From positions 124,001 through 188,000 of the forward strand of contig NZ_LECU01000004.1 of the NCBI RefSeq assembly GCF_001027745.1: a stretch of DNA of 64,000 nt. The letters are read 5' to 3'. The position numbers and the translations under genes are program-made. Every line of letters begins with the position of its first letter. Position 1 is the stretch's first letter. The DNA is from Pedobacter sp. BMA. GTDB taxonomy: Bacteria; Bacteroidota; Bacteroidia; Sphingobacteriales; Sphingobacteriaceae. The notes under the pieces were generated by a model. The model did not search any database, had not been told where the DNA came from, and saw only the letters and a program-made list of their open reading frames with translations. Of the stretch, positions 18,426 through 28,152 are shown piece by piece.

Positions 18426-18725
18426 ATGAAACGTTTAATAGACCTTTTCCGGAACAAATATTTTCTTGCAACCGCTGCCTTTGCTGTATGGATGCTGTTT
18501 TTCGATAAAAACGATATGATGTCGCAATACGAATACCGCAGTCAGGCCAATAAATTACAGGAAGAAAAGGAATACTTTGAAAAAGAAACCGCCCAGGTTA
18601 AAAAAGATTTAAACGAACTCAGCACTAACCTGAACACAGCAGAAAAGTTTGCCCGCGAGAAATACTTCATGAAAAAAGATAATGAAGACGTTTTTGTAAT
18701 TATCAGGGAAGAGAAAAAAGACTAA
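18426..18725 (+). CDS. Septum formation initiator family protein (FtsB/DivIC-like)
   Basis: A 99-residue bitopic membrane protein. A single transmembrane segment (about residues 13-25) is followed by a short acidic linker and a coiled coil (about residues 36-75), then the compact C-terminal KFAREKYFMKKDNEDVFVI block typical of the DivIC/FtsB family. Such proteins form a divisome subcomplex with FtsL and FtsQ at the septum. Its position after eno supports the call. Its stop codon directly abuts the end of the convergent TRIC-family gene. Confidence 0.9.
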   Translation: MKRLIDLFRNKYFLATAAFAVWMLFFDKNDMMSQYEYRSQANKLQEEKEYFEKETAQVKKDLNELSTNLNTAEKFAREKYFMKKDNEDVFVIIREEKKD

Positions 18726-19346
18726 TCAGTACTCAAACTTTGGCAGTGAAAGTTTAAACTTAACGGCAATAATCCTGAACACGAATATAAAAGCCACGAC
18801 AGCAAGTTTCGCTACCACACTCTCAACATTAATTTTAATGAGCAGGTAATAAAGCATACCGCCCAAAATACAGGCAGATGCATATATCTCTCTTCTGAAA
18901 ACCAGGGGAATGGTGTTTAGTAGGGTATCTCTGATGATTCCACCAAAGCAACCGGTAATTGTACCCAGTGTAATACAAATTCCCGGATTCAAACCGAAAG
19001 CAATTCCTTTTAACAATCCAACCATCGTGAATAAGCCCAGTCCCAGGCTATCGAACAGAAAAAGTGTAATCTTCATTTTCTGTACGTGGGTTTTAAAAAA
19101 CATCGTAATCAGTGCCGTAAATAAAATCAGCAAACAGGTTTGCATATCCCGCATCCAGGCAACAGGGGTATCCCCTATTAATAAATCACGAACCGTTCCG
19201 CCACCTATGGCTGTAACAAAGGCAATAATTAGCACCCCAAACGGGTCGAGCTTACGTTGCATTGCAGTAAACGTACCGGAAATGGCGAAGGCAATAGTAC
19301 CCAAAACCTCAATGACTTCAGATGTAGAAATGTTAAAGTTCACCAT
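18726..19346 (-). CDS. Trimeric intracellular cation channel (TRIC/UPF0126) family protein
   Basis: A 206-residue membrane protein with about six to seven hydrophobic helices arranged as two similar halves. The family's glycine-rich signature is visible twice: AIGGGTVRDLLIG in the first half and FGGIIRDTLLN in the second. Bacterial members form K+-permeable trimeric channels. The start codon lies inside the end of the upstream VWA gene (14-bp overlap), so the two are probably cotranscribed and translationally coupled. Its 3' end touches that of the DivIC gene with no spacer. Confidence 0.92.
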   Translation of the reverse strand: MVNFNISTSEVIEVLGTIAFAISGTFTAMQRKLDPFGVLIIAFVTAIGGGTVRDLLIGDTPVAWMRDMQTCLLILFTALITMFFKTHVQKMKITLFLFDSLGLGLFTMVGLLKGIAFGLNPGICITLGTITGCFGGIIRDTLLNTIPLVFRREIYASACILGGMLYYLLIKINVESVVAKLAVVAFIFVFRIIAVKFKLSLPKFEY

Positions 19347-21417
19347 TTCGTTTACGTAAAAACCACTCCATGCTTAACAACAGCATAATAACTGCAAATA
19401 ACCACTTCATATTAATCAGCTCATTATATTTACGGTCTTCGTAGCTAATGGTTTTGATGTTATCATTCCTGAGAATCTCATCAGCAATTTTTATTAAGTC
19501 TGCAGGCATGAATAGCTTTCCATTAGTTTGTCTGGCAATTGTATTCAGTAACTGATGATTCGCGGTGGTTTGCTGAAATTCCGCAATTAAAGCATTCACG
19601 TAAAAACTACCTGTAGCAGTAAATTTCTGCCCACCCATTGATGTGCTGGCAACGTATGAATAACTTCCCGCCGGCATAATCCCTGCATCCAGCTGATAGG
19701 CATTTTCAGTTTTAGAGAAAACATAGTTAAATACTTTTCCTGCACCGTTTTTCACCTGAAGATTAACCTCCGGTTCGTTTACGGGCTGGTAACTTTCATT
19801 ATAAAGCGTTCCATTGAACTGAATGGATTCATTTTCATCGTAAGCGGGTTTTGAGGTAAACACTTTAAATCTTCTTCTATCATCCTTTACCGACAGATAC
19901 TGAATGGTTTTTGAAATTAAATCATTTACCGCTGATTGCTCGTTCTGGCTTTCAGGTTCTGATAACTTCCAGCGCCAAAGTCCCTCTCCCATCAGATAAC
20001 CTGTTTTTAACCCATTTTCATTTGCAAAAAACATTAATGGCTGCTGGGTACTTACTTTACCAACACGCTGGTTAAAAATGGCTGCAACGCTGGCATTAAC
20101 GGTGAGCCTCCCAAATGGGCAAATCAAGGGATCAAATGAGGTAAACTGCTTTTTGTCTTCTTCAGCAATATTAAAACTGGTGAAGCCATTTGAAATATCA
20201 GCATAAACTTCCTGAGTGGAACCATTTGCCGAAGATAAGTTAACCTGATTTTGAATTTGATTAAACGCATTGGGATTGCTTTGCGCACCCAAAATATACC
20301 ATAAAGGCTTTTTAGCGGCAATCACTTTCTGCAAAAATGGAGCGGAAGTCTGCTGAGCATCCGGCAACTGATAAAGTACGATCAGATCAAACTTTGAAGG
20401 CTCTACGGCGCTCAAATCATCTGCCAGGACCAACTTAGCTTCATAATGCTTATTCATCGCTATAGCGTCTTTCAATATCCCCAAATCAGGATGTGGGCCC
20501 GCGGCAGCCAGCAATACTTTTTGTCTTCCGTCGATGACCTCTACATAAAAGGTATACGCATTATTTCTGGTGGTAATTTCGTTTTGAAGCTTACCCAATT
20601 GAACCGTGTATTGCTGAACGCCGGTTTTGCCAGCGTGCAGCTTCACGGGAATGGTTTTTACAAAAGCATTCGCATTGATGGCTACAGTTTGCTGTGCCAC
20701 TTTAGTCCCGTTTGCACTAACTGTTAAAGCGGTCTGCTCCCCATCACTTTGAAAAGCCTGAACCTGTACTTCAATGGTAAAGTCATCATCCAGGTAAACC
20801 ATGTTGTTGTAGTTTACATTCGAAATCAAAACATCACGCTTTGGAACACTATCGCCCAAAGCTACCGTATAAACCGGAGCATTGATCTGATTGATGCTAT
20901 ATAAAGGGTTTCCCCCACCATTAAAAATACCATCAGTTGCCAGAACAATTGCCCCAACATTCCTGTTAGTATATTCATCTCTGATCTTCTGAAAGAAAGC
21001 AGCACCATTAGTAAGTTTGCCCTGATAACCAAAATTAAAACCTTCGGCAACCGAATCACCAAAATTGTAGGTTTTCACCTCGTATTTATCGGACAGTTTA
21101 TCCTGCAGGATTTTTAGGTTTCGCTCAAACAATATTTGGTCGAAACCTTGTGCTTTAACCTGACCAACAGAAAGGGAATTATCCTGACCAATAATGATTA
21201 CAGGTTTATCGAGCGTATAAGTCAGTGTTTTAATCAGCGGCGAGAACAACAGCCAGGCAATTGCGGTAACAGCCAGCACCCTAAGCGCCGTTAAGCCATA
21301 ATGGAGCTTTCTGTCGAGATTTTTATTCCCCCGGTACAGCAACCAGGCATAAAGAATCCCTAAAGCAAGGCAACATAGAAAATACAAAATAGAAGTACCG
21401 GCAAAAAAGCTGTTCAT
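19333..21417 (-). CDS. VWA-domain-containing inner-membrane protein of unknown function
   Basis: A 694-residue protein with two N-terminal membrane helices (about residues 9-28 and 42-60), a large periplasmic region and a C-terminal helix (about residues 668-685) followed by a basic tail. Residues 79-83 read DNSLS, a DxSxS MIDAS motif, and a later LATDG supplies the usual second MIDAS segment, so a metal-dependent von Willebrand A-like fold is likely at about residues 72-220. The remainder looks like beta-rich Ig and glutamine-amidotransferase-like modules, as in BatA/BatB-type membrane proteins. The function is not known. It overlaps the TRIC channel gene by 14 bp. Confidence 0.75.
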   Translation of the reverse strand: MNSFFAGTSILYFLCCLALGILYAWLLYRGNKNLDRKLHYGLTALRVLAVTAIAWLLFSPLIKTLTYTLDKPVIIIGQDNSLSVGQVKAQGFDQILFERNLKILQDKLSDKYEVKTYNFGDSVAEGFNFGYQGKLTNGAAFFQKIRDEYTNRNVGAIVLATDGIFNGGGNPLYSINQINAPVYTVALGDSVPKRDVLISNVNYNNMVYLDDDFTIEVQVQAFQSDGEQTALTVSANGTKVAQQTVAINANAFVKTIPVKLHAGKTGVQQYTVQLGKLQNEITTRNNAYTFYVEVIDGRQKVLLAAAGPHPDLGILKDAIAMNKHYEAKLVLADDLSAVEPSKFDLIVLYQLPDAQQTSAPFLQKVIAAKKPLWYILGAQSNPNAFNQIQNQVNLSSANGSTQEVYADISNGFTSFNIAEEDKKQFTSFDPLICPFGRLTVNASVAAIFNQRVGKVSTQQPLMFFANENGLKTGYLMGEGLWRWKLSEPESQNEQSAVNDLISKTIQYLSVKDDRRRFKVFTSKPAYDENESIQFNGTLYNESYQPVNEPEVNLQVKNGAGKVFNYVFSKTENAYQLDAGIMPAGSYSYVASTSMGGQKFTATGSFYVNALIAEFQQTTANHQLLNTIARQTNGKLFMPADLIKIADEILRNDNIKTISYEDRKYNELINMKWLFAVIMLLLSMEWFLRKRNGEL

Positions 21418-21567
21418 ATTTTATAAAGATGCTAATTTTGACGATTAACCGCAAAGGCCGCAGTAGATTTAAATTTGCGGCAGAAGCACTTAAACATACA
21501 AAAGAGATACCATGCTTTCCATACCAGAATTTACTTGAAATGATTAGCTTTATCTAAACCAAACATC

Positions 21568-22302
21568 ATGAAATTAACCTGTTTAACTATACTTCTTTTC
21601 ATCAGTATAATGGCTCACGCGCAAAATAACTTCAGGACAACACAAACTAAATTTGAGCGGGTTGAAAAGGCCTATGCTGAAAAATGGGAAACATTGGAGA
21701 AATTCTTAAAGGCTGCTGGTTTGGGTGATGGTTTTTCGATGATCATCAACGCCTACAAATCAGAAGGAAAACTGGAGGTATGGTTAAGCGGAAAAGCAGA
21801 TAAAAAATATTCCCTATTCAAAACGTACGACTTTTGTGCGCATTCAGGTACACTGGGACCAAAGGTAATGGAAGGAGATAAACAAACCCCTGAAGGATTT
21901 TATTACCTCAATGCCTTTAATCCGATGAGTAGTTATCACTTGTCGCTCGGCATAAACTATCCCAATTCAGTGGATTTGGAGCGGACAGGTAAAGACAGAA
22001 AGCCAGGTAATGATATCTACATCCATGGCAATTGTGTTACCGTTGGCTGTATCCCTTTAACAGATGAAAAGATCAAAGAGGTTTTTATACTTAGCGTAGA
22101 AGCAAGAAATGCAGGACAGGAACGAATAGCGGTAAACATCTACCCTTTCAGAATGACCAATGAAAACCTGAAGAATTATGCTCGGCAATACCCTATGCAG
22201 CTCAACTTCTGGAAAACACTGCAAAAGGGGTACAGATGGTTTGAAAGGGACAGAAGTCTCCCTGATATAAAAGAATTTAAAGGCAAATATGTTATTAAAT
22301 AA
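21568..22302 (+). CDS. L,D-transpeptidase family protein (YafK/ErfK-like), exported
   Basis: A 244-residue protein with a Sec signal peptide (about residues 1-18). The catalytic YkuD motif is clear: IHGNCVTVGCIPLT with His153 and the nucleophile Cys161; an HSGTLGPK strand precedes it. It is expected to act on peptidoglycan stem peptides in the periplasm, either forming 3-3 cross-links or cleaving them as the YafK/DpaA branch does. A terminator follows directly, shared with the convergent fabG. Confidence 0.9.
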   Translation: MKLTCLTILLFISIMAHAQNNFRTTQTKFERVEKAYAEKWETLEKFLKAAGLGDGFSMIINAYKSEGKLEVWLSGKADKKYSLFKTYDFCAHSGTLGPKVMEGDKQTPEGFYYLNAFNPMSSYHLSLGINYPNSVDLERTGKDRKPGNDIYIHGNCVTVGCIPLTDEKIKEVFILSVEARNAGQERIAVNIYPFRMTNENLKNYARQYPMQLNFWKTLQKGYRWFERDRSLPDIKEFKGKYVIK

Positions 22303-22303
22303 A

Positions 22304-22335
22304 AAATCCTGCTGGCTTTTCAACCCGCAGGATTT
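22304..22335. terminator. Bidirectional terminator between the L,D-transpeptidase gene and fabG
   Basis: Perfect 9-bp stem AAATCCTGC (22304-22312) with 22327-22335, flanked by A-run and T-rich sequence on the two sides. It lies between convergent genes. Confidence 0.8.
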
Positions 22336-22357
22336 AAATTTTTATATTTAGTCTTAC

Positions 22358-23101
22358 CTATAGCATTCCGCCGCAAACGGATAAGGTTTGTCCGGTTACA
22401 TAAGCACTCATATCTGAAGCCAGGAACACACAAACATTCGCAATATCTTCAGTTTCACCAGCACGTTTTAAAGGAATATCCTTTTCCCATCCGGCAACAA
22501 CCGCAGGGTCTAAAACCTCAGTCATTTCAGTACGGATGAAACCAGGTGCAACCACATTGGCGCGGATATTTCTTGAACCCAATTCCTTCGCCACTGATTT
22601 AGTAAAACCAATAATTCCGGCTTTTGAAGCAGCATAATTGGCCTGACCAGCGTTGCCCTGCACACCAACAACCGAACTCATATTGATAAATACGCCTTTA
22701 CGGGCCTTCATCATTACTTTTGAAGCCGCTTTGGTTACGTTGAAGATCGACTTCAGGTTGATATTGATTACATCATCCCAGTTTTCTTCACTCATACGCA
22801 TAAGCAAACCGTCTTTGGTAATACCAGCATTATTGACAACGATGTCAATCGTTCCGAACTCGGCCACAATATCATTGATTAACTGCTCTGCCTGATCGAA
22901 TTTCGATGCATCAGAACGATAGCCTTTAACCTTTGTTCCGAAGCTTTGCAGTTCCTGTTCTAATGCTTCGCCCTTTTCTACTGATGATAAGTATGTAAAA
23001 GCCACATTAGCCCCTTGCTCAGCAAATTTTTCAGCTATTTTACGACCGATACCTTTTGAAGCACCCGTAATCAATGCTGTTTTTCCTTCTAATAATTTCA
23101 T
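22358..23101 (-). CDS. fabG: 3-oxoacyl-[acyl-carrier-protein] reductase
   Basis: A 247-residue short-chain dehydrogenase reducing beta-ketoacyl-ACP with NADPH in fatty-acid synthesis. The sequence shows the TGASKGIG cofactor motif, NNAG, the catalytic Ser/Tyr/Lys set (SSVVG and YAASK) and the FIRTEMT segment. It ends YVTGQTLSVCGGML, the usual FabG end. Members of the family can act on other substrates, but the strong match over the full length supports FabG. It lies downstream of aguA, with a 96-bp gap that carries a short direct repeat. Confidence 0.93.
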   Translation of the reverse strand: MKLLEGKTALITGASKGIGRKIAEKFAEQGANVAFTYLSSVEKGEALEQELQSFGTKVKGYRSDASKFDQAEQLINDIVAEFGTIDIVVNNAGITKDGLLMRMSEENWDDVININLKSIFNVTKAASKVMMKARKGVFINMSSVVGVQGNAGQANYAASKAGIIGFTKSVAKELGSRNIRANVVAPGFIRTEMTEVLDPAVVAGWEKDIPLKRAGETEDIANVCVFLASDMSAYVTGQTLSVCGGML

Positions 23102-23106
23102 TATGA

Positions 23107-23144
23107 AATGTTGTAAAGTTGAAATATTTTAATGTTGTAAAGTT
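23107..23144. repeat. 14-bp direct repeat upstream of fabG
   Basis: AATGTTGTAAAGTT occurs at 23107-23120 and again at 23131-23144 (24-bp period), immediately 5' of the fabG start on the - strand. No function can be assigned. Confidence 0.6.
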
Positions 23145-23197
23145 AACAACTCTCGTGAAGATATCGTTAAATTGTTTCCATGACTTCCGGCTCAGAA

Positions 23198-24274
23198 TTA
23201 AATGGCAGGCTCCTGCTGACTCAGGCAATGGAAGCTTCCCAATCCCCAGATAATATCTACCGAATTGATACCGATCACTTTTCGATCCGGAAAACATTGC
23301 TGAATAATATCTAAAGCTTTCTGATCATTCACATCATTGAAAACAGGAACAATTACCGCCGAATTTGCGATATAAAAATTAGCATAAGAAGCTGGTAAAC
23401 GGGTGTCGTCGAAAATTACCGGTGATGGCATCGGCAGTTCAACGATATTCAATGAGCGGCCGTCTTTCAGTTTCATGGCTTTTAAGGCTTCCAGATTTTC
23501 CTGTAGCAGAAGGTAGTTTTCATCTAATGGATTACTTTCCACTACAGTTAGAACGGTATCCTCATTAACAAAACGGGTAATATCGTCAATGTGACCATCC
23601 GTATCGTCACCTACAATTCCATCGCCCAACCATAACACCTGTTCCTGTCCGTAATACTCCAGTAAATACTTTTCAATTTGTTCTTTGCTTAAATGTGGGT
23701 TCCGGTTCTCGTTCAGTAAACATGCCGTAGTAGTTAAAATTGTCCCGGCACCATTGAACTCTACCGATCCACCTTCCATTACAATGTCGGGGTTAAACAA
23801 AGGCAAATTAAACTCTTTCGCGATTTTAGTGGGTACTACATCATCCAGGTCGAACGGTGGGTATTTACCCCCCCACGCATTATAACCCCAGTCAACCACA
23901 GCCTTTTCATTACCTTTCAGTAAAAAAGCCGGTCCGTGGTCGCGGCACCAGGCATCATTGGTTTCATTGAAGTAAAATTCAATCTGCGATAGATCGGCAT
24001 CAACCTTCGTCAACTCTGAAGTTGCAAAAGCCTTCATGGCTTCATCCTTAACATTGATGCGCACTTTTTCACCTTCGGCCACTGCTTTAATAAACTGGCA
24101 ATAAGGCTCATAAATGGTTTCAATTTTTCCAGGCCAGCTTGCCTCTTTATGCGGCCAGCTTAACCATGTGGCTTCATGTTTTGCCCATTCTGCAGGAAAG
24201 GAATATCCCTGTTTCTTAGGGGAGTAATCAAACTGATTGATATTTAAGTATTCTTTAGGAGGAAAATTTGACAT
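23198..24274 (-). CDS. aguA: Agmatine deiminase
   Basis: A 358-residue peptidyl-arginine-deiminase-family enzyme hydrolysing agmatine to N-carbamoylputrescine and ammonia. Landmarks are the TWLSWPH opening, the WCRDHGP block, EGGSVEFNG, GDDTDGHIDD and the C-terminal GLGSFHCLSQQEPA with nucleophile Cys350. The usual length and full motif set are present. It starts 12 bp after the stop of aguB, which makes the next product of the pathway, so the two form an operon for putrescine synthesis from agmatine. Confidence 0.95.
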   Translation of the reverse strand: MSNFPPKEYLNINQFDYSPKKQGYSFPAEWAKHEATWLSWPHKEASWPGKIETIYEPYCQFIKAVAEGEKVRINVKDEAMKAFATSELTKVDADLSQIEFYFNETNDAWCRDHGPAFLLKGNEKAVVDWGYNAWGGKYPPFDLDDVVPTKIAKEFNLPLFNPDIVMEGGSVEFNGAGTILTTTACLLNENRNPHLSKEQIEKYLLEYYGQEQVLWLGDGIVGDDTDGHIDDITRFVNEDTVLTVVESNPLDENYLLLQENLEALKAMKLKDGRSLNIVELPMPSPVIFDDTRLPASYANFYIANSAVIVPVFNDVNDQKALDIIQQCFPDRKVIGINSVDIIWGLGSFHCLSQQEPAI

Positions 24275-24286
24275 GGGTTTACCTGC

Positions 24287-25162
24287 TTAGTCGTTATCAA
24301 TAAATCTTTTGGTAATCGGCTGGTAAGAATCAATTCGTCTGTCTCTCAGGAAAGGCCAGTGCTTACGCATAAAATCGCTTTGATCCAGATCCAGTTCCAC
24401 CACTTCAGTTTCTTCCTGATCGTGGGAAGCCAGGTAAAGCAGCTTACCCTGAGCGTTAGTGGCAAAACTTCCGCCCCAGAATTTCATAGCGCCATCCTGT
24501 TCGAAACCCACGCGGTTTACACTTACTACGGGAACGCCATTAGCAACGGAATGCGAGCGTTGAATGGTTTGCCATGCATTGTATTGATCCTGATTGGTTT
24601 CTTCATCCTGATCGGTTGCCCAGCCAATGGCCGTTGGGTAGAACATAATGTCTGCACCCATTAAGGCCGTGATGCGGGATGCTTCAGGATACCATTGATC
24701 CCAGCAAATCAAAATCCCGATTTTGGCAAACTTCGTTTCAAAAACTTTATAGCCCAGATCACCGGGAGTAAAATAGAATTTTTCGTAAAAAGCCGGATCG
24801 TCAGGAATATGCATTTTGCGGTATTTACCTAGATACGATCCATCTGCGTCCAAAACTGCCGTAGTATTATGGTATAAACCAGCAGTGCGCTTCTCAAATA
24901 AGGAAGCAATGATGACAACGCCAAGTTCTTTGGCCACCACCTGCAAGGCATCAGTTGAAGGTCCGGGAATAGCTTCGGCCAATTCAAAATTATCGTAATC
25001 CTCAACATCACAGAAATACAAAGAGGTAAAAAGCTCCTGCAAACACACAATCTGTGCGCCTTTTGCCGCTGCTTCTCTCACCTTCACAATCGCTTTATTT
25101 AAATTTTCCTGCTTATCTTTAGTACAAGTCATTTGTACCAGACCAACTTTTACTTTCTTCAT
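24287..25162 (-). CDS. aguB: N-carbamoylputrescine amidase
   Basis: A 291-residue nitrilase-superfamily enzyme converting N-carbamoylputrescine to putrescine, CO2 and ammonia. The Glu-Lys-Cys triad is found in CLQELF (Glu43), the YRKMHIPDD block and ILICWDQWYPE. The start at 25162 (MKKVKVGLVQMTC) is chosen because the frame upstream to 25231 adds 23 residues absent from the family. It is the first gene of the aguB-aguA pair; a consensus -7 promoter element lies about 100 bp upstream. Confidence 0.95.
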   Translation of the reverse strand: MKKVKVGLVQMTCTKDKQENLNKAIVKVREAAAKGAQIVCLQELFTSLYFCDVEDYDNFELAEAIPGPSTDALQVVAKELGVVIIASLFEKRTAGLYHNTTAVLDADGSYLGKYRKMHIPDDPAFYEKFYFTPGDLGYKVFETKFAKIGILICWDQWYPEASRITALMGADIMFYPTAIGWATDQDEETNQDQYNAWQTIQRSHSVANGVPVVSVNRVGFEQDGAMKFWGGSFATNAQGKLLYLASHDQEETEVVELDLDQSDFMRKHWPFLRDRRIDSYQPITKRFIDND

Positions 25163-25260
25163 GTCTTCAAATGATAGATTAATAAATCGGTGACTAATTG
25201 AATGTTTATTACGCAATACAAACGCATTCACTCAAAATTCACTTATTCGAAATTAATGCG

Positions 25261-25268
25261 CAAAGTTA
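25261..25268 (-). promoter_or_regulatory. Bacteroidota -7 promoter element upstream of aguB
   Basis: On the - strand the sequence reads TAACTTTG, an exact TAnnTTTG match, 98 bp before the chosen aguB ATG. This placement also argues against the longer aguB start. Confidence 0.5.
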
Positions 25269-25398
25269 CTATTTTACAAAAAAGACAAGGGCATAATTGT
25301 GTAAATGTTTTTGCTGACTGGTTTGTCTGCTGTACAGATATTATTTCGATTAGAAATCAGAAATGATCTTACTCCGGAAGAGCTCGTATGGTGAAGAC

Positions 25399-25620
25399 CT
25401 ACATGCTGATTTCTTCTCGGTACTCCTGCTGGAGTTCAAATAAGCATTTGGCACAAAGACATCCATCAAATAGCTCGGAGATGTACTGAACTTCATTAAT
25501 GCTGAGTTGCACCACACTGCACTGGCATTTAGTGTACGAATTTGCTTTGCATTCAATAGCTGTTCCGCATCTTTCGCAGGGAATGATTTCGTGTTTGCTA
25601 TGTTTTAAGATTGAAGGCAT
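25399..25620 (-). CDS. Small cysteine-rich CWC-family protein
   Basis: A 73-residue protein with paired cysteines arranged as CERCG, CxCS (KCQCS) and CLCAKCL, the spacing of the cysteine-rich CWC family (PF14375), which probably binds zinc. The IxELFDGCLCAKCL ending is typical. There is no signal peptide or membrane segment. It lies alone between the nrdA terminator and the aguB promoter region. No function is known for the family. Confidence 0.75.
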   Translation of the reverse strand: MPSILKHSKHEIIPCERCGTAIECKANSYTKCQCSVVQLSINEVQYISELFDGCLCAKCLFELQQEYREEISM

Positions 25621-25667
25621 AAGGTATAATGCTTAAGGATAGTCCAATTGCATTACAAAAATAGGAA

Positions 25668-25704
25668 CAAAAAATAAGGTTTTGAGCCCTAGCCCAAAAC
25701 CTTA
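25668..25704 (-). terminator. Rho-independent terminator after nrdA
   Basis: Stem TAAGGTTTTG (25675-25684) pairs with 25695-25704; on the - strand it is followed by ATTTTTTG. It is 45 bp past the nrdA stop. Confidence 0.8.
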
Positions 25705-25748
25705 CGATATTATTGCGTTTCCAAAGTTGCCTTCAGCATTCAGGGGGT

Positions 25749-28133
25749 TTAACCTGAACAGCTGATACAGCCTTCCTCCATTGAACAAACTGGTCCGTCT
25801 ACAATTTCTTCTGCAACCTGATCTGGTGTCATCTGAGCAGGGATAACCGCTTCAATGGCTTTACCACCCTGATTTTCAACTGTAAATTTAACAGCCTGAG
25901 ATGCAGCTTGAGTACGTAGATAGTACATACCTGTTTTCAATCCTTTTTCCCATGCATAAAAGTGCATTGAAGTTAGTTTTGAAGTATTTGGCGCATTTAC
26001 GAACAAGTTTAATGATTGCGACTGGCAAATGTAAGCACCACGGTCGGCAGCCATATCGATGATATTACGCATCTTAATTTCCCAAACCGTTTTGTATAGT
26101 TCTTTGATATAATCAGGAATAGATGGAATAGCCTGGATTGAACCGTTAGCCAGAATGATCTGATTTTTCATATCATTATTCCATAAACCCAGTGCTACCA
26201 GGTCTTTCAATAGATGTTTGTTTACCACTACGAATTCTCCACTCAACACACGGCGGGTATAGATGTTAGAGGTATATGGCTCAAAACATTCGTTATTACC
26301 CAAAATTTGAGACGTAGATGCTGTTGGCATTGGTGCTACCAATAGTGAGTTGTACACACCATCTTTAACTACTTTTTTACGTAATGCATCCCAGTCCCAA
26401 CGACCACTATCAGGCGTTACGTTCCATAAATCAAACTGGAACTGACCTTTAGATAAAGGCGATCCTTTGAAAGTCTGGTAAGGGCCGTTTTTCACTGCCA
26501 GATCATGTGAAGCTGTCATCGATGCGAAATAAATCGTTTCGAAGATGTCTTTGTTTAAACGTTTTGCTTCATCACTTTCAAATGGTAAACGCAATAAAAT
26601 AAAGGCATCAGCTAAACCCTGTACACCTAAACCAACCGGACGGTGGCGCATATTAGAGTTTTCTGCTTCCTGAACCGGATAATAGTTATGATCGATGATT
26701 TTATTCAGGTTTAAAGTAGCCTGATAAGTTACATCATATAATTTCTGGTGGTCAAAAGCGCCGTTAATGACAAAGCGTGGAAGTGCTAACGAAGCCAGGT
26801 TACAAACTGCTACTTCGTCTTTAGATGTATACTCGATAATTTCAGTACACAAGTTAGAACTTTTAATGGTTCCTAAATTCTGCTGATTCGATTTGCTGTT
26901 CGCCGCATCTTTAAACAACATGTAAGGCGTACCTGTTTCAATTTGCGAATCTAATATTGCAAACCAAAGTTCCTGGGCTTTAACGGTCTTTCTTCCGCGG
27001 CCTTCTGCTTCATATTTAGCATAAAGCGCTTCAAACTCCTTACCGAAACAATCTGCTAAACCTGGTGCTTCATGCGGGCAGAATAATGTCCAGTCGCCAT
27101 TATCTTTAACACGTTGCATAAACAAATCATTGATCCAGAGTGCATAGAATAAATCGCGGGCACGCATCTCTTCTTTACCGTGGTTTTTACGTAAATCAAG
27201 GAACTCGAAAACATCAGCATGCCAAGGCTCTAAATAAATTGCAAAAGCACCTTTACGTTTACCTCCACCCTGATCTACGTAACGTGCCGTATCATTAAAT
27301 ACACGTAACATTGGGATGATACCATTACTTGTTCCGTTTGTACCACCGATGTATGAACCAGTTGCACGGATATTGTGAATACTTAAACCAATACCACCGG
27401 CACTCTGAGAGATTTTGGCAGTTTGTTTTAGCGTATCATAAATACCTTCAATGCTGTCATCCTGCATGGTTAAAAGGAAGCATGAAGACATTTGTGGTTT
27501 CGGTGTGGCAGCGTTAAATAATGTTGGTGTAGCATGTGTAAACCAACGCTCACTCATTAAATTATAGGTTTTGATTGCACTTTCAATATCTTCTTTATGG
27601 ATACCAACCGATACACGCATGAATAAGTGCTGAGGGCGCTCTACAATTGCACCGTTAACTTTTAACAGATATGATTTTTCCAGCGTTTTGAAACCGAAGT
27701 AATCAAAGCCGAAATCCCGATCGTAAATGATCGAACTATCTAAAATATCCTTGTTTTTTTCAATGATCTCATAAACATCATCAGCAATAAGCGGTGCCGC
27801 TTTCTGTGCTTTCGGGTCAAAATATTCGTACAACATTTTCATTGTACCCGAGAATGACTTGGTTGTATTTTTATGCAGGTTGGATACCGCTATACGCGAA
27901 GCCAGCAAAGCATAATCAGGGTGCTTTGTAGTGAGCGACGCAGCAGTCTCTGCTGCAAGGTTATCCAGTTCCGACGTGGTAACGCCATCATATAATCCTT
28001 CGATTACCTTTTTGGCAACGTCTATCGGATCTACAAGGTCGGAATTCAAACTGTAGCATAACTTTTGAATACGAGCTGTAATCTTGTCAAATTGCACCGG
28101 CTCTTTCCGGCCATCTCTTTTTAGTACGAACAT
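25749..28133 (-). CDS. nrdA: Ribonucleoside-diphosphate reductase, alpha subunit (class Ia)
   Basis: A 794-residue large subunit that reduces ribonucleotides to deoxyribonucleotides. An N-terminal ATP-cone (about residues 1-90, opening [12 protein letters not shown]) indicates dATP-sensitive overall activity control. The catalytic barrel shows [28 protein letters not shown] and [11 protein letters not shown], which carry the active-site cysteines and the NxCxE set. The C-terminal tail ends CISCSG and supplies the redox-active Cys pair. No intein or insertion is present. It follows nrdB on the same strand, with a 146-bp spacer holding an imperfect direct repeat. Confidence 0.97.
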   Translation of the reverse strand: MFVLKRDGRKEPVQFDKITARIQKLCYSLNSDLVDPIDVAKKVIEGLYDGVTTSELDNLAAETAASLTTKHPDYALLASRIAVSNLHKNTTKSFSGTMKMLYEYFDPKAQKAAPLIADDVYEIIEKNKDILDSSIIYDRDFGFDYFGFKTLEKSYLLKVNGAIVERPQHLFMRVSVGIHKEDIESAIKTYNLMSERWFTHATPTLFNAATPKPQMSSCFLLTMQDDSIEGIYDTLKQTAKISQSAGGIGLSIHNIRATGSYIGGTNGTSNGIIPMLRVFNDTARYVDQGGGKRKGAFAIYLEPWHADVFEFLDLRKNHGKEEMRARDLFYALWINDLFMQRVKDNGDWTLFCPHEAPGLADCFGKEFEALYAKYEAEGRGRKTVKAQELWFAILDSQIETGTPYMLFKDAANSKSNQQNLGTIKSSNLCTEIIEYTSKDEVAVCNLASLALPRFVINGAFDHQKLYDVTYQATLNLNKIIDHNYYPVQEAENSNMRHRPVGLGVQGLADAFILLRLPFESDEAKRLNKDIFETIYFASMTASHDLAVKNGPYQTFKGSPLSKGQFQFDLWNVTPDSGRWDWDALRKKVVKDGVYNSLLVAPMPTASTSQILGNNECFEPYTSNIYTRRVLSGEFVVVNKHLLKDLVALGLWNNDMKNQIILANGSIQAIPSIPDYIKELYKTVWEIKMRNIIDMAADRGAYICQSQSLNLFVNAPNTSKLTSMHFYAWEKGLKTGMYYLRTQAASQAVKFTVENQGGKAIEAVIPAQMTPDQVAEEIVDGPVCSMEEGCISCSG

Positions 28134-28152
28134 ATTTTATGAGATTAATTTT

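Noticed and set aside
18910..19359. 149-codon + frame opposite the TRIC gene
   Set aside because: Antisense to a well-conserved membrane protein; no homologous features.
25163..25231. N-terminal extension of aguB by 23 codons
   Set aside because: Absent from the nitrilase family; the ATG at 25162 directly precedes the first conserved strand.
25350..25556. 68-codon - strand frame overlapping the CWC gene
   Set aside because: Out of frame with the cysteine-pattern gene; lacks the conserved cysteine spacing.
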